Below the pieces are notes generated by a model, which was given only the letters and a program-made list of their open reading frames with translations, was not told where the DNA came from and made no database searches. DNA of 64,000 bases, taken from positions 2,765,702 to 2,829,701 of the forward strand of contig JAJEKV010000054.1 of the NCBI GenBank assembly GCA_021234155.1. Reading direction: 5' to 3'. The DNA comes from Isoetes taiwanensis. Its lineage: Eukaryota; Streptophyta; Lycopodiopsida; Isoetales; Isoetaceae. The stretch's first letter is position 1, and every line of letters starts with the position of its first letter. Below, one piece after another: positions 47,538 through 59,711 of this stretch. Made by a program: the position numbers and the translations under genes.

Positions 47538-49850
47538 TAAATCGAGCTTCGTGAGACCCAAAAGGTCATGAAGCTAAATGTACATCCACTGATTTCAAAA
47601 TTTACAGTACTAGTTCACGATGGGTTTCCATTTTTAACATAAAAGTACCCCGGTTCAATTTGCAATAAAGTAAAAAAATTCTGGAAATCTTCTTGACTGA
47701 TCTCACAATCATTGTGTATCTCTGGTAATGAGGACAATAGACATGTTCCTCATCTTCAATGTGTCCCATATCACAAGAACAGGTTCGATCTTCTCTTGAA
47801 ATCCCTTCCCAACGACCTGTCTCAACCCGCAACCGGTGAGAACCCAGTCTATATCGTGCAATCACCTTCCTAAGCCATGGTTGCGCCCGTAAGTACTCTT
47901 GTTCTATATACACAAGCATGGGATTAACCTCCATCAGGTAGAAATTCATCTTGGTCCCTTTTTCCCGCCACAACCTCTCAATTACCTTAGATTGCACTAT
48001 GTCCCTAACACCTGCATTAGAATCCGGCCAATCTTGTACATCTAACCTCCATTTGCTTGTCCACATTTTAACATCAGAGAACCATCCATTCTCAGAAGAC
48101 ATTTGCATTCCTATGTATGGAAGCCTGTCATCGTCCAAGCTTTTAACCCGATTAATTTACGCGATTGTCTGGCACAAGGCCTCTGACAAGATCATTCCAA
48201 CCTCTGACAAGATCATTGCATAAGGCACCTGTTTCTTGACTCCCAATTCCTCCCGCAAAAACAACTTAAGAACTCCCTCTGTTTTGCTCCAGAGCTTTCC
48301 GGAGGTAGATGGCCCCCATATGAGAGATCCATAAAGCACAACCGTTTGAACCAAGATTTGAAAAAGCATTTTACGCAAGTGCCATGTTTGCAAACCTGCC
48401 TTATGACATCTCCTCAGCATGCTATATAGTGCCGATTTACCTCCTGCTATTCTCTTCATGGTGCACTCCTTCCAACTGTAATTAGAGCTAACCTCTAAAC
48501 CCAAATATTTGTATGTATCAACTACCTCCAGTTTATCTGTCCCATAAAAGAAGTCTGTTTTTGCCACAGTCCCAAAAATCATGCATTTTGATTTTGACAT
48601 GTTTACCTTCATACTCTGATCTTTAGAGAACATCTCCAAGCTATCTAGATGTACTTGTAGGCCCATTGGAGTTTCTGAAATAAGAACCACATCGTCAGCA
48701 TACATCAATAACTGAATTACGTGGTTACCAAGAGGTGTCCCTATTTGTCCTCTCATACGTATCCATTCTTCTAATGAATCATTGTAAAGCCCAAAGAGCA
48801 TTGGTGATAAGGCCACCCTTGTTTCACACCGATTGTACTTTTAATTTCATCTGGAAGTTTTACTGAAACTTTTGCAATGACCTCTTCATACAGGTAGTTT
48901 TGCGACCGCACCTCGCAAGGATGTCGGGATACCTAATCGTTCCATTCTTTCCTGCAATCCCTCCCTTGGAACGGAATCAAATGCCTTTGTGAAATCAATG
49001 AAGGCCAAATACAACGCTTTTCTAGGACGTTTTGCCCTCTCAATAAGGCAGCGGAGTGTCATGATATGGTCATAAGTACTGTGGTTTCTTCGAAAAACAG
49101 CCTGACATACTGCTCTCTTGCCCTTTTCCTCCGTCCAGTCACTTATTTTACGTTCAAGTAAACCACTAAAAACTTTTGCAAACACGCTACTAACCATAAT
49201 TGTGCGGTAGCTGTGTACATCATGCTTATCAACTGATTTGAAAATAGGTACTACCTTGCAAACTTGCCATGCTCTAGGAAAATCGTCTTTAGCTGCTCTA
49301 TTCAAGACTGCAGTTAAACATGAGATCATACAATCCCCTCCCCATTTCAATACTTTGGCTGAGAGCCCATCTATGTCTAATGCTTTACCATTTGACATTG
49401 CCCGTAGGCAATCCTGCAATTCTGATTTAGTGAATAGATCTTCATGCACCTCAATTTCTTTCATGATAGTAGCCCCAGGAACATAATAAACTTTACGGAC
49501 AAATTCCAGCAACTCACCTATATTTAAAGCCATATGATCATGATCTAGTTGAGTGGTAGCCCATAATCTCTTGGGCTCTTCTTCTAACAGTGCCTCTAAC
49601 TCCAATTGACGAGTTCGCTGGAAAGATAAAACTTCTTATACAAGCTCGGTTTAAATTTCAGACCTTTTGGCAAAGATTTCCGCATCTCTGAGCACTCCAG
49701 ATCCCACCAAGATTTAGACCGCGTTGCTGGCCTATGCTTCGTCATTCCAAAACTCTGTTTGGCAGCACCCAAAATTGCATTGGTTAACACCGTTGCATCA
49801 ATTTCAGTCCCGCTCTTCAAGCTTGTGTATGCTTATGTACACACCACAAG
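47538..49850 (-). pseudogene. LINE C: non-LTR retrotransposon with (ATT)n tail
   Basis: Fairly well preserved reverse transcriptase and C-terminal region on the minus strand. Order from 49850: TRSKSWWDLECSEMRK (linker after the endonuclease); SNGKALDIDGLSAKVLKWGG; HSYRTIMVSSVFAKVFSGLL; FRRNHSTYDHIMTLR; AFIDFTKAFDSVPREGL; PLSPMLFGLYNDSLEEW; LLMYADDVVL with the YADD active site at 48691-48702; YKYLGLEVSSNYSWK. Then a C-terminal zinc-type cluster CSCDMGHIEDEEHVYCPHY. There is a frameshift near 49600 and another near 48850 (in KQG-x-PLSP), and a break near 48150. The endonuclease is missing, so it is 5'-truncated. The body ends at CGAAGCTCGATTTA and then the (ATT)n tail. Confidence 0.9.
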
Positions 49851-50239
49851 CTATATCTTGGTGTTGGAGTACACTTTCAAAACTCCAGTTTATTATCATT
49901 TTGAATAGGTTTAAAGGGTCCGTTAAAACCCCCATTTTTTTAATAGGTTTAGTGGGAGCCGTAAAACCCCCAGTTAGCTCTTCTTTGTGCCAAAGAAGAC
50001 TAACTTATTGTACTTGAAATATGGAAAATCTTGAAGTTGGTGGCCGAGAGGACCGGCCACATCTTTTTTTTTTTTTGGCGTGATGTTGACCGGATTTTTA
50101 GCAAATCCCGGTCAACATGGAAGAATTACTATCTAATGGTCTAAGAAGGGGGGAGAAGATCAAGGGCCTAGATGCATTTGTGTTTGTCGTTACAATTTAA
50201 CGGCCTTGATCAAATTGTGCTTATTGTTATAGAAAAAGA
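49851..50239. other. Non-coding stretch with a palindrome
   Basis: About 50082-50118 holds ATGTTGACCGGATTT and AAATCCCGGTCAACAT, an inverted repeat with arms of about 16 bp. GGTTTAAAGGGTCCG and GGTTTAGTGGGAGCCG are diverged repeats near 49910 and 49945. No gene. Confidence 0.35.
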
Positions 50240-50752
50240 TGAAAATTGTTAAAGGGAGAAGAAGACAAAATTGGGGAGATTGATGGGGCTGTCTGGGATT
50301 GGGTCAGGGCTCTGTTTCAGGTGAGATTGACTAGCCAGCAGTTGCTGCTTCATGTGTATCCTGGTGCTTGGCCGCTCTTGCGGCAGCAAGCCTTGCATCT
50401 GTGCGTGGCTTGGTTGGTGTGGCTGATTTGGAAGCGGCGACGGTTGTGGATCTTTCAGGGGATTCAGCAGCCTGCAGCCTCTCTGATTCCTCGACTCAGG
50501 TACAAGCTATTTCAAAGCTTTCTGGTGTTCCCGGGATTAGTAGAGCGGAAGTTTACCATTTGACGGGACTTATTGGGTGTTGTAGATGGTGATGGTCGGT
50601 TTGTACAGCAGTAGAGTTGCAGTTTTTCTGTGAGTTTGTTGTAGAGTGTCGAGGTATCGCTGTCTCTTTGGGGCACTTCTCCTTCCTCCTCACTTGCTTT
50701 GTAACATTACCATTCTTTTAATATATTGATGACACAGTTCTTCAAAAAAAAA
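50240..50752 (+). mobile_element. Poly(A) LINE (L1-like) 3' fragment
   Basis: The 3' end reads CTTGCTTTGTAACATTACCA, TTCTTTTAATATATTGATG and a poly(A) run at 50736-50751, the usual layout of plant L1 3' ends. The coding part is unrecognisable. Separate lineage from the short-repeat-tailed LINEs. Confidence 0.45.
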
Positions 50753-51194
50753 AGGGGGGCTAGGATCAAGACAAGTGGACGGCCAAGATCCATGGAAAAA
50801 ATTATAAATATTATGAGGGGACTTGTTCTCCTTCTCTCTCTTGGGGCTCTAGAATCTCACATGGAGCAAGGGTAGTGGCAGCCCTGGGAAGATGGTGTGG
50901 TATGCCTCTCCCCCCATGCAAGATATCTTGAAGCTTTGTATTACCTTATTTTCTTGAATAAAGTGGTGCACTCCATTTATTTTCCTACATCTTTTCTATT
51001 ATTCTTCTCTACATTGTTTCATTCTCTATATTTTCCTATTCTCCATATTTCCATACTTGTTTCCACATTCTTTTCTTTTGCAGCAGCACCAAGTTTTGAT
51101 CCCAATCTTTGCTTTTGAGGTCGAATGATAGGGATGTGGGAAAATCCGTCATCACCTAGCTTCAGTAGACCTTGAAGCAAGCACTTCAAGCATG
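50753..51194. other. Non-coding stretch
   Basis: Pyrimidine-rich runs at 50980-51080 (TTCTATTATTCTTCTC..). No gene. Confidence 0.35.
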
Positions 51195-51197
51195 TTA

Positions 51198-51556
51198 GGG
51201 TCCGGTCACATGATGTTGTCAACAGAGTTCACAAGGCGTCAATCATAGAAATGGAAGATGCCAAATTTTGACAGCGAAGAAGCCTGTTGATAGCAATCCG
51301 TTCAAGGGGCTTCTGCATTGGTTGGAAGCATTGCCATCAATAGGGATTTCAGAGATGAGGACCGCTGGAAGATTTTCTAGCACTTGGCAGCAATCCATCT
51401 GTTGGATCACAGACAGGTGCGTCAAATTTTCTTGCTTCGGGTTTTTCTTTGCAACGTGGAACCCTTACTTTGACAGGATCATGTGACCCGAGCAAAAAAA
51501 TTGAGTTCCTGTCAATGGCAAAGAATCCCTATTACCAGCTTCATGTGTCCGGACCC
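51198..51556. mobile_element. Tourist/PIF-Harbinger-type MITE, copy 2
   Basis: A 359-bp element with ends GGGTCCGGTCACATGA and TCATGTGTCCGGACCC, flanked by TTA at 51195-51197 and 51557-51559. It is the same family as 5491-5822 but in the opposite orientation, and shares inner words such as TTGACAGGATCATGTGACCC (in reverse). The right end has one mismatch to the consensus end. Confidence 0.85.
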
Positions 51557-51829
51557 TTACTATAGACACTTCAAACAACTTTGCAAAAAGTGCAACTTGT
51601 GTGCTAAGTTAAAAGAGATTTTAGAGAAGACCAAGCAACCAAGTCAAGGGGCAAAGGTAAAGAGCAAATGAAAGATCACATGATTGAGCAACTGTCATGT
51701 AGATCTATACATTTGATGTGGAAAACATTGTCAACATTGGAGCCCAATAATATACAAGTATTATACATGATAAGATGGATCAATCAAAGACTTGTGTGCC
51801 ACAATGTAGTTACATATCCAAACAAATGA
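51557..51829. other. Short flank before LINE B
   Basis: No gene. The exact 5' start of LINE B cannot be fixed and may lie in this stretch. Confidence 0.3.
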
Positions 51830-54355
51830 ATAGAGCTTATCCTATACATGTCTCTCTGCCAGGGAAATGGAGATATGGGGGTGTCATCTATGACTATCAA
51901 CAATTCTAGCACCATCAATGTCTTTGCAGAAGGCAAACAAATACAATCTTTACTTGTAGGTCTAAATGCAGAACCGCAATGGCGACATACTCTTTCTGAC
52001 AGCATGTTACTTTCCACATGGTACAACATGGATGTGGACATTCTGGATCTCTATGTCGATCTATATGATGACATACCGTTGTACAGACATTTGGGTCAGG
52101 TCATGTTGTTGGGAGACTTCAATGCACACAAGGGAATATGACAGCTCATCAATTTTGAGCGCTTAACAGAAGATGTCCTACAGCTCCATCCTGCAGAGAC
52201 CATTTGGCTACGAGCATCAGCCGACAAAGCTCACCAGGTCATGCAGCATGACAGATAGCTGTTGCAGATATGCAACATCTTTGACTTGGTTCTGATGCAA
52301 TGGGCACTATCCACCGGCTATACCTGAAGGCAGGAAAACCAGGGAGGCGGCTCCAGCATGGTAGATTATGTGTTGATAGCTGAACAAGATCTACACCTGA
52401 TCGCCCACCTCTGCATTGGTACAGAGAGCAAAGATGAGGAGATGGACTTCAATAAACTGATTTTTCTCTAGATAAATCGGTAGTCTGTTTGGGCCACATG
52501 TGCATCCACCATCTGTGGGCCTCATTTGCAGCTGGATTACGACCATGTATAAACTTATGTCCAGATGCTCACAACTAACCTGGAAAGAATTTCTGCAGTT
52601 TTCCATGCTACAACAATAGACTAACTAATTGATCAAAGTGCTTCTTACTGCTGGCGAGAGATGTTTCGTCAGAAGCTGCCCACGGAAAACCTCAGGGACT
52701 ACAACCTTTCCCCATAACTAGTGGTTTGATGCTGAGTGTAGGGAGCTCAAATGCTGGCTTCAACAAGTCATTGAACTTGCTTTGCATCCCTTAACAATCA
52801 AGCAATACCGTCTTTTTGTGAAGGGTAAGAAAGCCAGATTCGTTGCAGAGCATCAGAGGGAAATGTTTTACCTCCCAGACAGGCATCCCAGACATTCTAG
52901 GGAAAAGTGCTGCACAAACTGCTGTGGCCCACCCCACATGAAATATTAGCTCTGATTAATGGGTACAATACTTGCACAAGCTCTATAATCCTCATGGAGT
53001 CCGACCAGGGGTACCCCACTAGATGGGCTTGCCGTTAGAAATCATAGAGGCAGATGTCTCTCAGGGCCTATAGAGCCTCGCCAATGGCACGACGACCGAC
53101 TTGGATGGCATGCAAGCAGAGCTGCTCAAGAGGGCAGAGCCACTGATAGTGCCCATCCTGACTACACTATTCAACAGGGCATTGCAAGAAGGATTTACCC
53201 AACAAGGGACCACTAGCAAGGTCATCCCAATCTATAAGTTAGAAAACCCACACAGCCCAGCTAATTACAGAACAATCATCATCAGTTTGCTTTTTGAAAA
53301 ATTGATGGCCAACATTCTTGAGCAACAATTGTCGACGTGGGCAGAGAAGGCATAAGTGTGAGACTTCACACATCCAGGATTTAGGCTCCAACACTCCACC
53401 ATTGATCATGTTTTCACACTACATACCATGGTGGAGGACAACAAGAACCGCTGATAGGACCTTTACTGTTGCTTCGTCAATTGTACAAAGGCTTTTGACA
53501 CTGTGCCTCGGGAAAAATTGTGGGAAAGATTAAGGCAGCTTGGAGCCTCTATAGACTTGCAAAATGCAGTATACAGGCTGTTTTAGACATGCGCAGACTG
53601 ACACCAACAGGACAACCTGTCAACAATGTTATTGGAGTTCCCAGGGATGCCCGCTCTCTCCAACGTTGTTTGATCTCTACATTGATAAATTGGAACGGTA
53701 TCTTACTGAACATGGGGATGGCAGAACCTAGTTTGTGCATCAGATTAATAACTAGCGGATATACTCCGATGATGTGGACCTTCTAGTCCACACTGCGGAA
53801 GTTATGCAGCCGCACCTATAGGCCCTGGATACTTTCTATCGAGCCACTAAAATGTGGTCAATTTGGCCAAGACTAAGGTACTGCTTGTCTCATACTCATG
53901 CCAGCCAAGGCTTCCCTCTTTCACTTATCAGGGGCAAAATGTAGAGGTCACCCCCACCTACAAGTACCTTTGCATAGAGTTCCCCACTACCACATATCGG
54001 AACACTTCTATCAGATTATGTGTAACATCAGGTTGGATGGCATTGTTTGCGATGCAAAACAATGTGTCATGTCTAGGACCATGTGTCACACTTGTTTAGG
54101 TTTTTGGTGGAATCCATTCTTCTGGACGGGGTCAAAGTCTGGGGCCCGATCATATATCCCTACCCACCTGGAATGAACTGGAACAGGTGCAAAAAGCCGT
54201 TCTAGCCCGGGCACTTGGTTTAAAATCCACAGTCCCCTATCTGATTCTTTTATAGGAGACAGGTTTCTTACCCTTATAGTGAACAACACTCGATTGCCAT
54301 ATTATCTACTTTTGGAAGGTAGTTCATATGGGAAATGATTGTCTCCCCACATATG
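51830..54355 (+). pseudogene. LINE B, 5' part: endonuclease and reverse transcriptase
   Basis: The same family as LINE A but longer at the 5' end. The APE-type endonuclease is recognisable from TACYFPHGT, DLYDDIPLYRHLG and MLLGDFNAHKG (the GDFN motif near 52112). The linker reads YRLFVKGKKARFVAEHQREM. RT pieces are LDGMQAELLKRAEPLIVP, FNRALQEGFTQQG, PHSPANYRTIIIS, FTKAFDTVPREKLWERL (near 53490) and YSDDVD near 53761, where the usual YADD Ala is Ser. Then LAKTKVLLVSYSCQPRLPSF and TYKYL. Many frameshifts and stops; inactive. The element stops near 54355 and resumes at about 58130. Confidence 0.85.
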
Positions 54356-57300
54356 AGGGAACGCAATGAAATATGTACATTTCATATTTGATAATAATTG
54401 GAGCATTGCTCAAGATAATAATTGGCAATTTGCTCAGGATTTAATGTCAGATATTCGTCATGAGTGTGATGGTTATAAATATACCATGTAATCTTAGATC
54501 CCACAAAGCATACGCCCTAGTTGATAATCCTAAACCACTTAATCCTAGACCCATGGAAGGTGCTTGGTGGTCTGTTACTCCTATTGTGTAGTTGCTTCTA
54601 AATGGTAAGGCACGAGTTTCTAAAGTTGTTTTAATTTATGTGGATCTCTTAGTCTTAGTTCTTTGATGCAAAAACCTATGTAGTAGAAGCCAGAGATTTT
54701 TTCATTTCATGAAGATAAAGGAAAAGTAGTCTTCTTTCTCGCTTCAAAATCAGTATGTTGCATTAACATGTAGCAATAATCAAGTGTATTCTCATGAAGA
54801 AAAGACTTTTGCTCTCCAAACTTGAAAATTTGCATGCGCATCCTCATCAAGGAAAGACTTTTGCTTTCCAAAGTTGCAAATTTGCATGCACATCCTATAC
54901 TACACACCAATTCTTGCATTTTTTTTTCTTTTTTAAGAGGGAGAGGTTTTTTATTCCTTTCTTTTGAAAAACCTTCCTGCATATTTCATTGTCATATATG
55001 CTAATTTCTTGACTTCCAACATTCTGTGATTTTTAGTTGGTGTATGCATAAATGTTCACATAAGAACATCGTGAAATATAGAATATGATGATATTCACCA
55101 GGTAAAAGTTATTTTGTCATTATAGAACATTAGAAGTTATATTTTACATGCATAGGCAACCCTAGGTATGTTATCATGGCCCAAGGTCAAATATATGTTC
55201 TAGTTTAAACACTAAATGCTAAATAGATGTGAAGGTTTTTGGTCCAAACATACATGTTAACATAACAGATATGAGAAGATTATTTAGAACTATGGACAAT
55301 GCAACAATTACACTATACATGCCCATAGAGCCCTAAATAAGCTATGAGGGATGAGCTCAAAATACATAGTTTAATAGTTTAGGTGTGAAACCAAAACCCT
55401 AAACAAATAAATCAACTCTATTAGAGATGTGCAATAGTGTTAAGAGGAGGCAACAATCAACAAATAATAAAAGCAAAAAGAAAAGTTGAAGGCAACTGCA
55501 TGTTCACCTGGTATGGTAAGGATACATATTTATGATTTCTTGAACCGTACTTAGGTATAGGTTGTAATTGATAGCTTAATTGATAGAAGAAATAGAGAGA
55601 GATGCGTATGCGTCTCGCCTTCATGTAGGAGTCAATATTGTTGCATTTAGTACTACAACAGCAGAAACATGAAGTATCTTCTAGGGCCTCCACTATGTAG
55701 AGAAAGCAAGAGAAACAAAAAAGAGATTGAACAACCTAAAGGCAAGTTTAATTGGACATTTAATTCAAAGAACACAACAAATGCAGCATGAAGTATTTTG
55801 TAGATTAAGTATTATTGTAGAAGGCATGTCTGCTAGATGCAATTTGAATTAAAACATCTCTTATATAACAAATTCAAATGTGCAGATATAGAACATTTGA
55901 AGGCATACCTTGGAAAGCTTGTTCCATGTAGGGATGAGGTTATAATCCTCTAGCAGCCTTGCGACATCATGCTATGTGGCCTATGCGCATGCATCTAAGG
56001 TAGCATCCTCTATGGGACCATTTTGTTAGCCTCCACAGTAGACTTGAGTTTGGTGACTTGAGCAAGTGTAGTGTCCTGCATAGTTTGTTGAATTCAACAT
56101 TATACATCATAAACTTGCGAGCGAAAAGTTAAAAGCTAACTTCCACCATGCTCACACCAAGAATGTGATTGAATTCTATAGGTTTATCAACCAACTCCAA
56201 TGTTGCCAACTCTAACCTTATTCCAGAGAAGGATTAAAAAAGTGATAGCAATAAGAAAAAAGACAAAGAAGGTTTCGACAAAATAGAAATACGTAATTGC
56301 GAGAATGGACACTGCAATATACGCCTTCAGTTAATAGAATATGGTCTCACATGAGTGATCAAATTCATGAGAACCAGCATTTAACAGGTTATGAAATACA
56401 AACCTGATTCATACTTTAAATCTACTGTCAAATAGTAATTACCAACTAATAATAAAATTGCAAGCAAAGGAAAAGCTCTAAAGCTTACATTCCCTGAAAT
56501 CTGTTTCTGGTGCCCACATGCAAATAACTCACAGTGGGAATCAAAGCAATCCGTTTTTTGGCATGATGTGCGCAGTAGAGCACGGTATCCTTGTCTTTCA
56601 TTACTTCAAAGACAACATCTTCCTACACCTCCTGCATTGCATCACATAGTCCTTTCCATCACAACTTTGAATCACAACAACAAAATACAACTATCAAGAT
56701 CTGCAATAATCTAATGCAATAGCTTGAATTGGCACGTTACCTATGGTTCTTATAATATGGCATAAATTTCTTTTAAACATCAAATGCTTTTGAATAATGC
56801 GCCAAAAGGATTTATTCCCTTTCCTCAACCTATTATTAAGATACAAATCAAATGTGCTCCTAATGCCTCTGTTATTATCGGTCATGTACAGTCATTATTC
56901 CACTTGTTACAGCCCCATATTGTGCTTGACATCTGCATGGAATTCTGCCAGGGAAACCATTTTGCACCAATACGTTCTGATCGTTGTGAATCTATTGCTG
57001 AATACGAATCGGCAGTTGACGTCGGTATAAAATGTGCAACATGCACATTGCACATCATACACCAAATGTACATACTCATATATGACCATATCAATCGTAG
57101 ATGCAATTTTTTACCACCTGTACATTGTGGTGGACCTCCACAAAAATTCATGCTCAGAAATAAATACACATGTAGAAAATGTATTCTCAAAAATATGCAA
57201 CTATTCTGAGGAAAGATCATATGCTAGACTATGACATCTTACTCTTGCAAAATAATGTTTATCATTATTCAAACAAAAGCAAAAATAATTGCAGGAAACA

Positions 57301-57528
57301 GGTAAAAATTATACCAAGAGCAATGCTAGGAGATTTGTTGACGGAGTGCGAACTGCATGAGCAAAATGTCTGTAGTGCGTTGCAGTGTGATACATGTCTG
57401 TAGTGCATTGCTATGTAATACATATAATATAGGCCACAAGCAGTGTACCTGCCATATGTAAATAGCATTGTTCCAATTTTCTTCATCATTTCCATGATTG
57501 TTTCACGCCTTGTAGATTCAAACAAACA
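54356..57528. other. DNA that splits LINE B, mostly non-coding
   Basis: Begins with a 27-bp direct duplication (GATAATAATTGG..TTGCTCA, 54389-54440). A 52-bp tandem duplication lies at 54792-54895 (AAAGACTTTTGCTCTCCAAA, then TTTGCATGCGCATCC). The rest has no supported gene; ORFs at 56.7-57.2 kb have no domains and overlap on both strands. I could not define termini or a target duplication. Confidence 0.4.
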
Positions 57529-57955
57529 CTAAAATCCATTTTGAACTGTTTGCCTTAGCGCCTGAAAGGGCAGGATTGATTGGTGGTTTAACAAAGATGA
57601 TATTAAAAGAACTACACCGAAAGAGTATACATTTGATTTCTTCGTAAGCTGCATTCTGGAAAAATATTCGGGATCCAAGTACCCAAAACTGCCCTTTACT
57701 GCCGTGCTTACATGAATAACATCACTATTAATAGGTTTAAAAAGACCAAAATTGGAAAGCTTGGCCAAGTAATCGTCATCCAGAAAAATATTTGAAGATT
57801 TCACATCTCTGTTGCACAGATTGAAAACTAAGATTGCCATAGAGATGGAATAGCAGGGAGCCTTTGACATGAATTCATAGACCAAGATCATCTCCTCTTT
57901 CTTTGCAAAACCCAATCAAAGAAACTAGATTGTACAGGCTGCACATTAGAACTAT
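57529..57955 (-). pseudogene. CrRLK1L-type receptor kinase pseudogene fragment
   Basis: Minus-strand translation: YNLVSLIGF, a 1-bp frameshift, [14 protein letters not shown], then after missing sequence [45 protein letters not shown] and [15 protein letters not shown]. The pattern (N/E-E-MILVYE-x-[21 protein letters not shown]) is typical of the Catharanthus roseus RLK1-like family that includes FERONIA. The catalytic HRD is NRD, the DFG is NFG, and subdomains V-VIa are deleted. The N-lobe before the frameshift, the transmembrane segment and the malectin-like ectodomain are absent. No introns are seen in the fragment. It lies inside the DNA that splits LINE B. Confidence 0.85.
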
Positions 57956-58129
57956 CCCCACATTCAGCAAACATAGGACATTGCATGTTCTAGAAATGAA
58001 ACAACAATATAAGAATATTTACTTACCACATCAGATCAAATCCATTGAGATTTACAAAGCAAAATAAAAGGGACTCTTTGTATGCAAAATTGCATGATAT
58101 GGAATATGAGTACAAGATCAGAGGTGCAG
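57956..58129. other. Right flank of the DNA splitting LINE B
   Basis: No recognisable feature. The border with the second LINE B segment is between about 58080 and 58135. Confidence 0.3.
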
Positions 58130-58815
58130 ATAGGTGAAAGATGAAGAGGATCACCATCACTTACGACAGTATCTTGGTACTTGCTTTCTCAGCAAGCTTT
58201 GGGATACTAGTGCCTTAGGACATGTTAAGACGGTATACTACCAGCTTCAGATCAATCCCATGCTTACAGGGGGTCCACAGCGCTATCTTCATATATATTT
58301 GCCCAAAAAAAGCGCATATGGATAGCTTCAAATCGCACAAGTATACATCGGCTCCGTATTATGACAGGCAGATGGGCTCGGGAGGCGTGTGAGAGATGGG
58401 CTCGGGAGGCGTGTGAGGATAGAATCTGTCAGTGTTACCAATATGGGGCCATTGAATACGAATGTCGCACTCTGCAGCAATGTCTAGCATTCAACCATAT
58501 CCGAGCCTGCTATGCTGAATTGGTCCTGCCTAACCAGCTCCATGCACTGGTAGACACGACTGCATTGGTTTTGCTTGGAGCTTTTCTCCCCGAGATCATG
58601 GATGCACGCACTCAGTTATATCCTTAGACTACATTGATGTTAAAACGTATCATAATGTATCATTGTACATTCTCTCAGCATACCTATTACCGCCAAGGTT
58701 TTCCCTCGAAAAACCTTCGAGGGGTCTTAGTAGTAATATTTTTACTGTATTACTTGTTTGGATCCCATAGGCCAATTGATCTCCGCGGACGATAACAATC
58801 AATTCAATTCAAGTC
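58130..58815 (+). pseudogene. LINE B, 3' part with (AATTC)n tail
   Basis: Resumes with LGHVKTVYYQLQINPMLTGG, which aligns with SHVKVANYRA and NPMLTRA of LINE A near 25060-25100. It continues through HIRACYAELVLPNQLHALVD. A duplicated WAREACE (58373-58420) is a small tandem repeat. The 3' end has CAAGGTTTTCCCTCGAAAAA, CCTTCGAGGGG, GTAGTAATATT, GGATCCCATAGGCCAATTGA, TCTCCGCGGACGATA and a short (AATTC)n tail. Confidence 0.85.
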
Positions 58816-59711
58816 TAACAAGTGCAATCTTGCATGGGCTAGTGCTAGTTTATTATGGGCATTTACGTTTACAGTTATGGAGTGGGGGCCCAAATTTCCA
58901 TATTGGAAGTATGATGAGGTGCTTGAGGAACTACGAGAATAGTGGTTATTCTAGTATCCTCCATAACCTGGAGGTGCTAGCCAGCCAATATTTAGTGCAT
59001 TGTTGGATGGAAAGCCGAATAATCTAGAGAGTTTACTAAGGCAATGTTTAGAAAGTCAGGCGCTTCTAAACATGTTGAAGCCTCAAGTTCACGTCCCAAA
59101 CCTCATGTTCTCATTCGTATCTTATTTGACAGCTGTGGATGCCCTTGAAAGAGTGAATCTGAGGTCCTCAATGCCTGAACATACTCATGAGGATGTGGAT
59201 GCATTGTTTGAGAAATAAAGTGCATAGTTGAAATCTCAAACTGTGAACAATCTTACTAGACTAATGGAAGTTCTTAGTGAATGCATTTCACCTTCTCTTA
59301 TAGGGTTGCTCATAGGAGGTGTCTGATTGGAAAAGTTTTGTGGAAAGTTATGCTCTCGCCATGGAAGGTCAGCCTAGACCTTTTCAGTACACTTTCAAGG
59401 TCAAAGAAGGGAAGTCGATAATGAAATGGAAGGTGAGATCTTTAGATGAGAAATGGAAGCCAAATGAGGGAGTAAAAATAGGGTACGAAGATGAGAATGG
59501 AAAAGCTAAGATACCCAAGGGTCAACCAAAAGCTCTTAAGCCGTATGCGGAGGTGGATTCATTGCAAAGCACAAAGGAAGGCATTTCTGAATATATCAAG
59601 TATTGGAAATATAACCTTGATGATATTAACCTTGCATTGATAGATTACTGGACACGAGTACATGAATTATTGGGAGAAGTAGACATATCCTCTGATGAAT
59701 TGAAAGATTGA
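58816..59711 (+). pseudogene. Transposon ORF fragment with HTHEDVD motif (DUF7869-like)
   Basis: Translation in pieces: LESLLRQCLESQALLNML, HVPNLMFSFVSYLTAVDALE, SSMPEHTHEDVDALFEK (the HTHEDVD codons at about 59180-59200), then across a stop LKSQTVNNLTRLMEVLSE. After a frame change come DWKSFVESYALAMEGQ, PFQYTFKVKEGKSIMKWKVR and YIKYWKYNLDDINLALIDYW, ending at a stop at 59709. The H-T-H-E-D-[IV]-D motif after a hydrophobic block is the hallmark of transposon-associated proteins carrying DUF7869, whose biochemical role is not established. The N-terminal part is absent. LINE B ends just upstream, so the LINE probably inserted into or beside this ORF. Confidence 0.55.

Noticed and set aside
56694-57220. 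Overlapping 112-141 codon ORFs on both strands
   Set aside because: Mutually exclusive frames with no motifs; could not be tied to the kinase pseudogene nearby.
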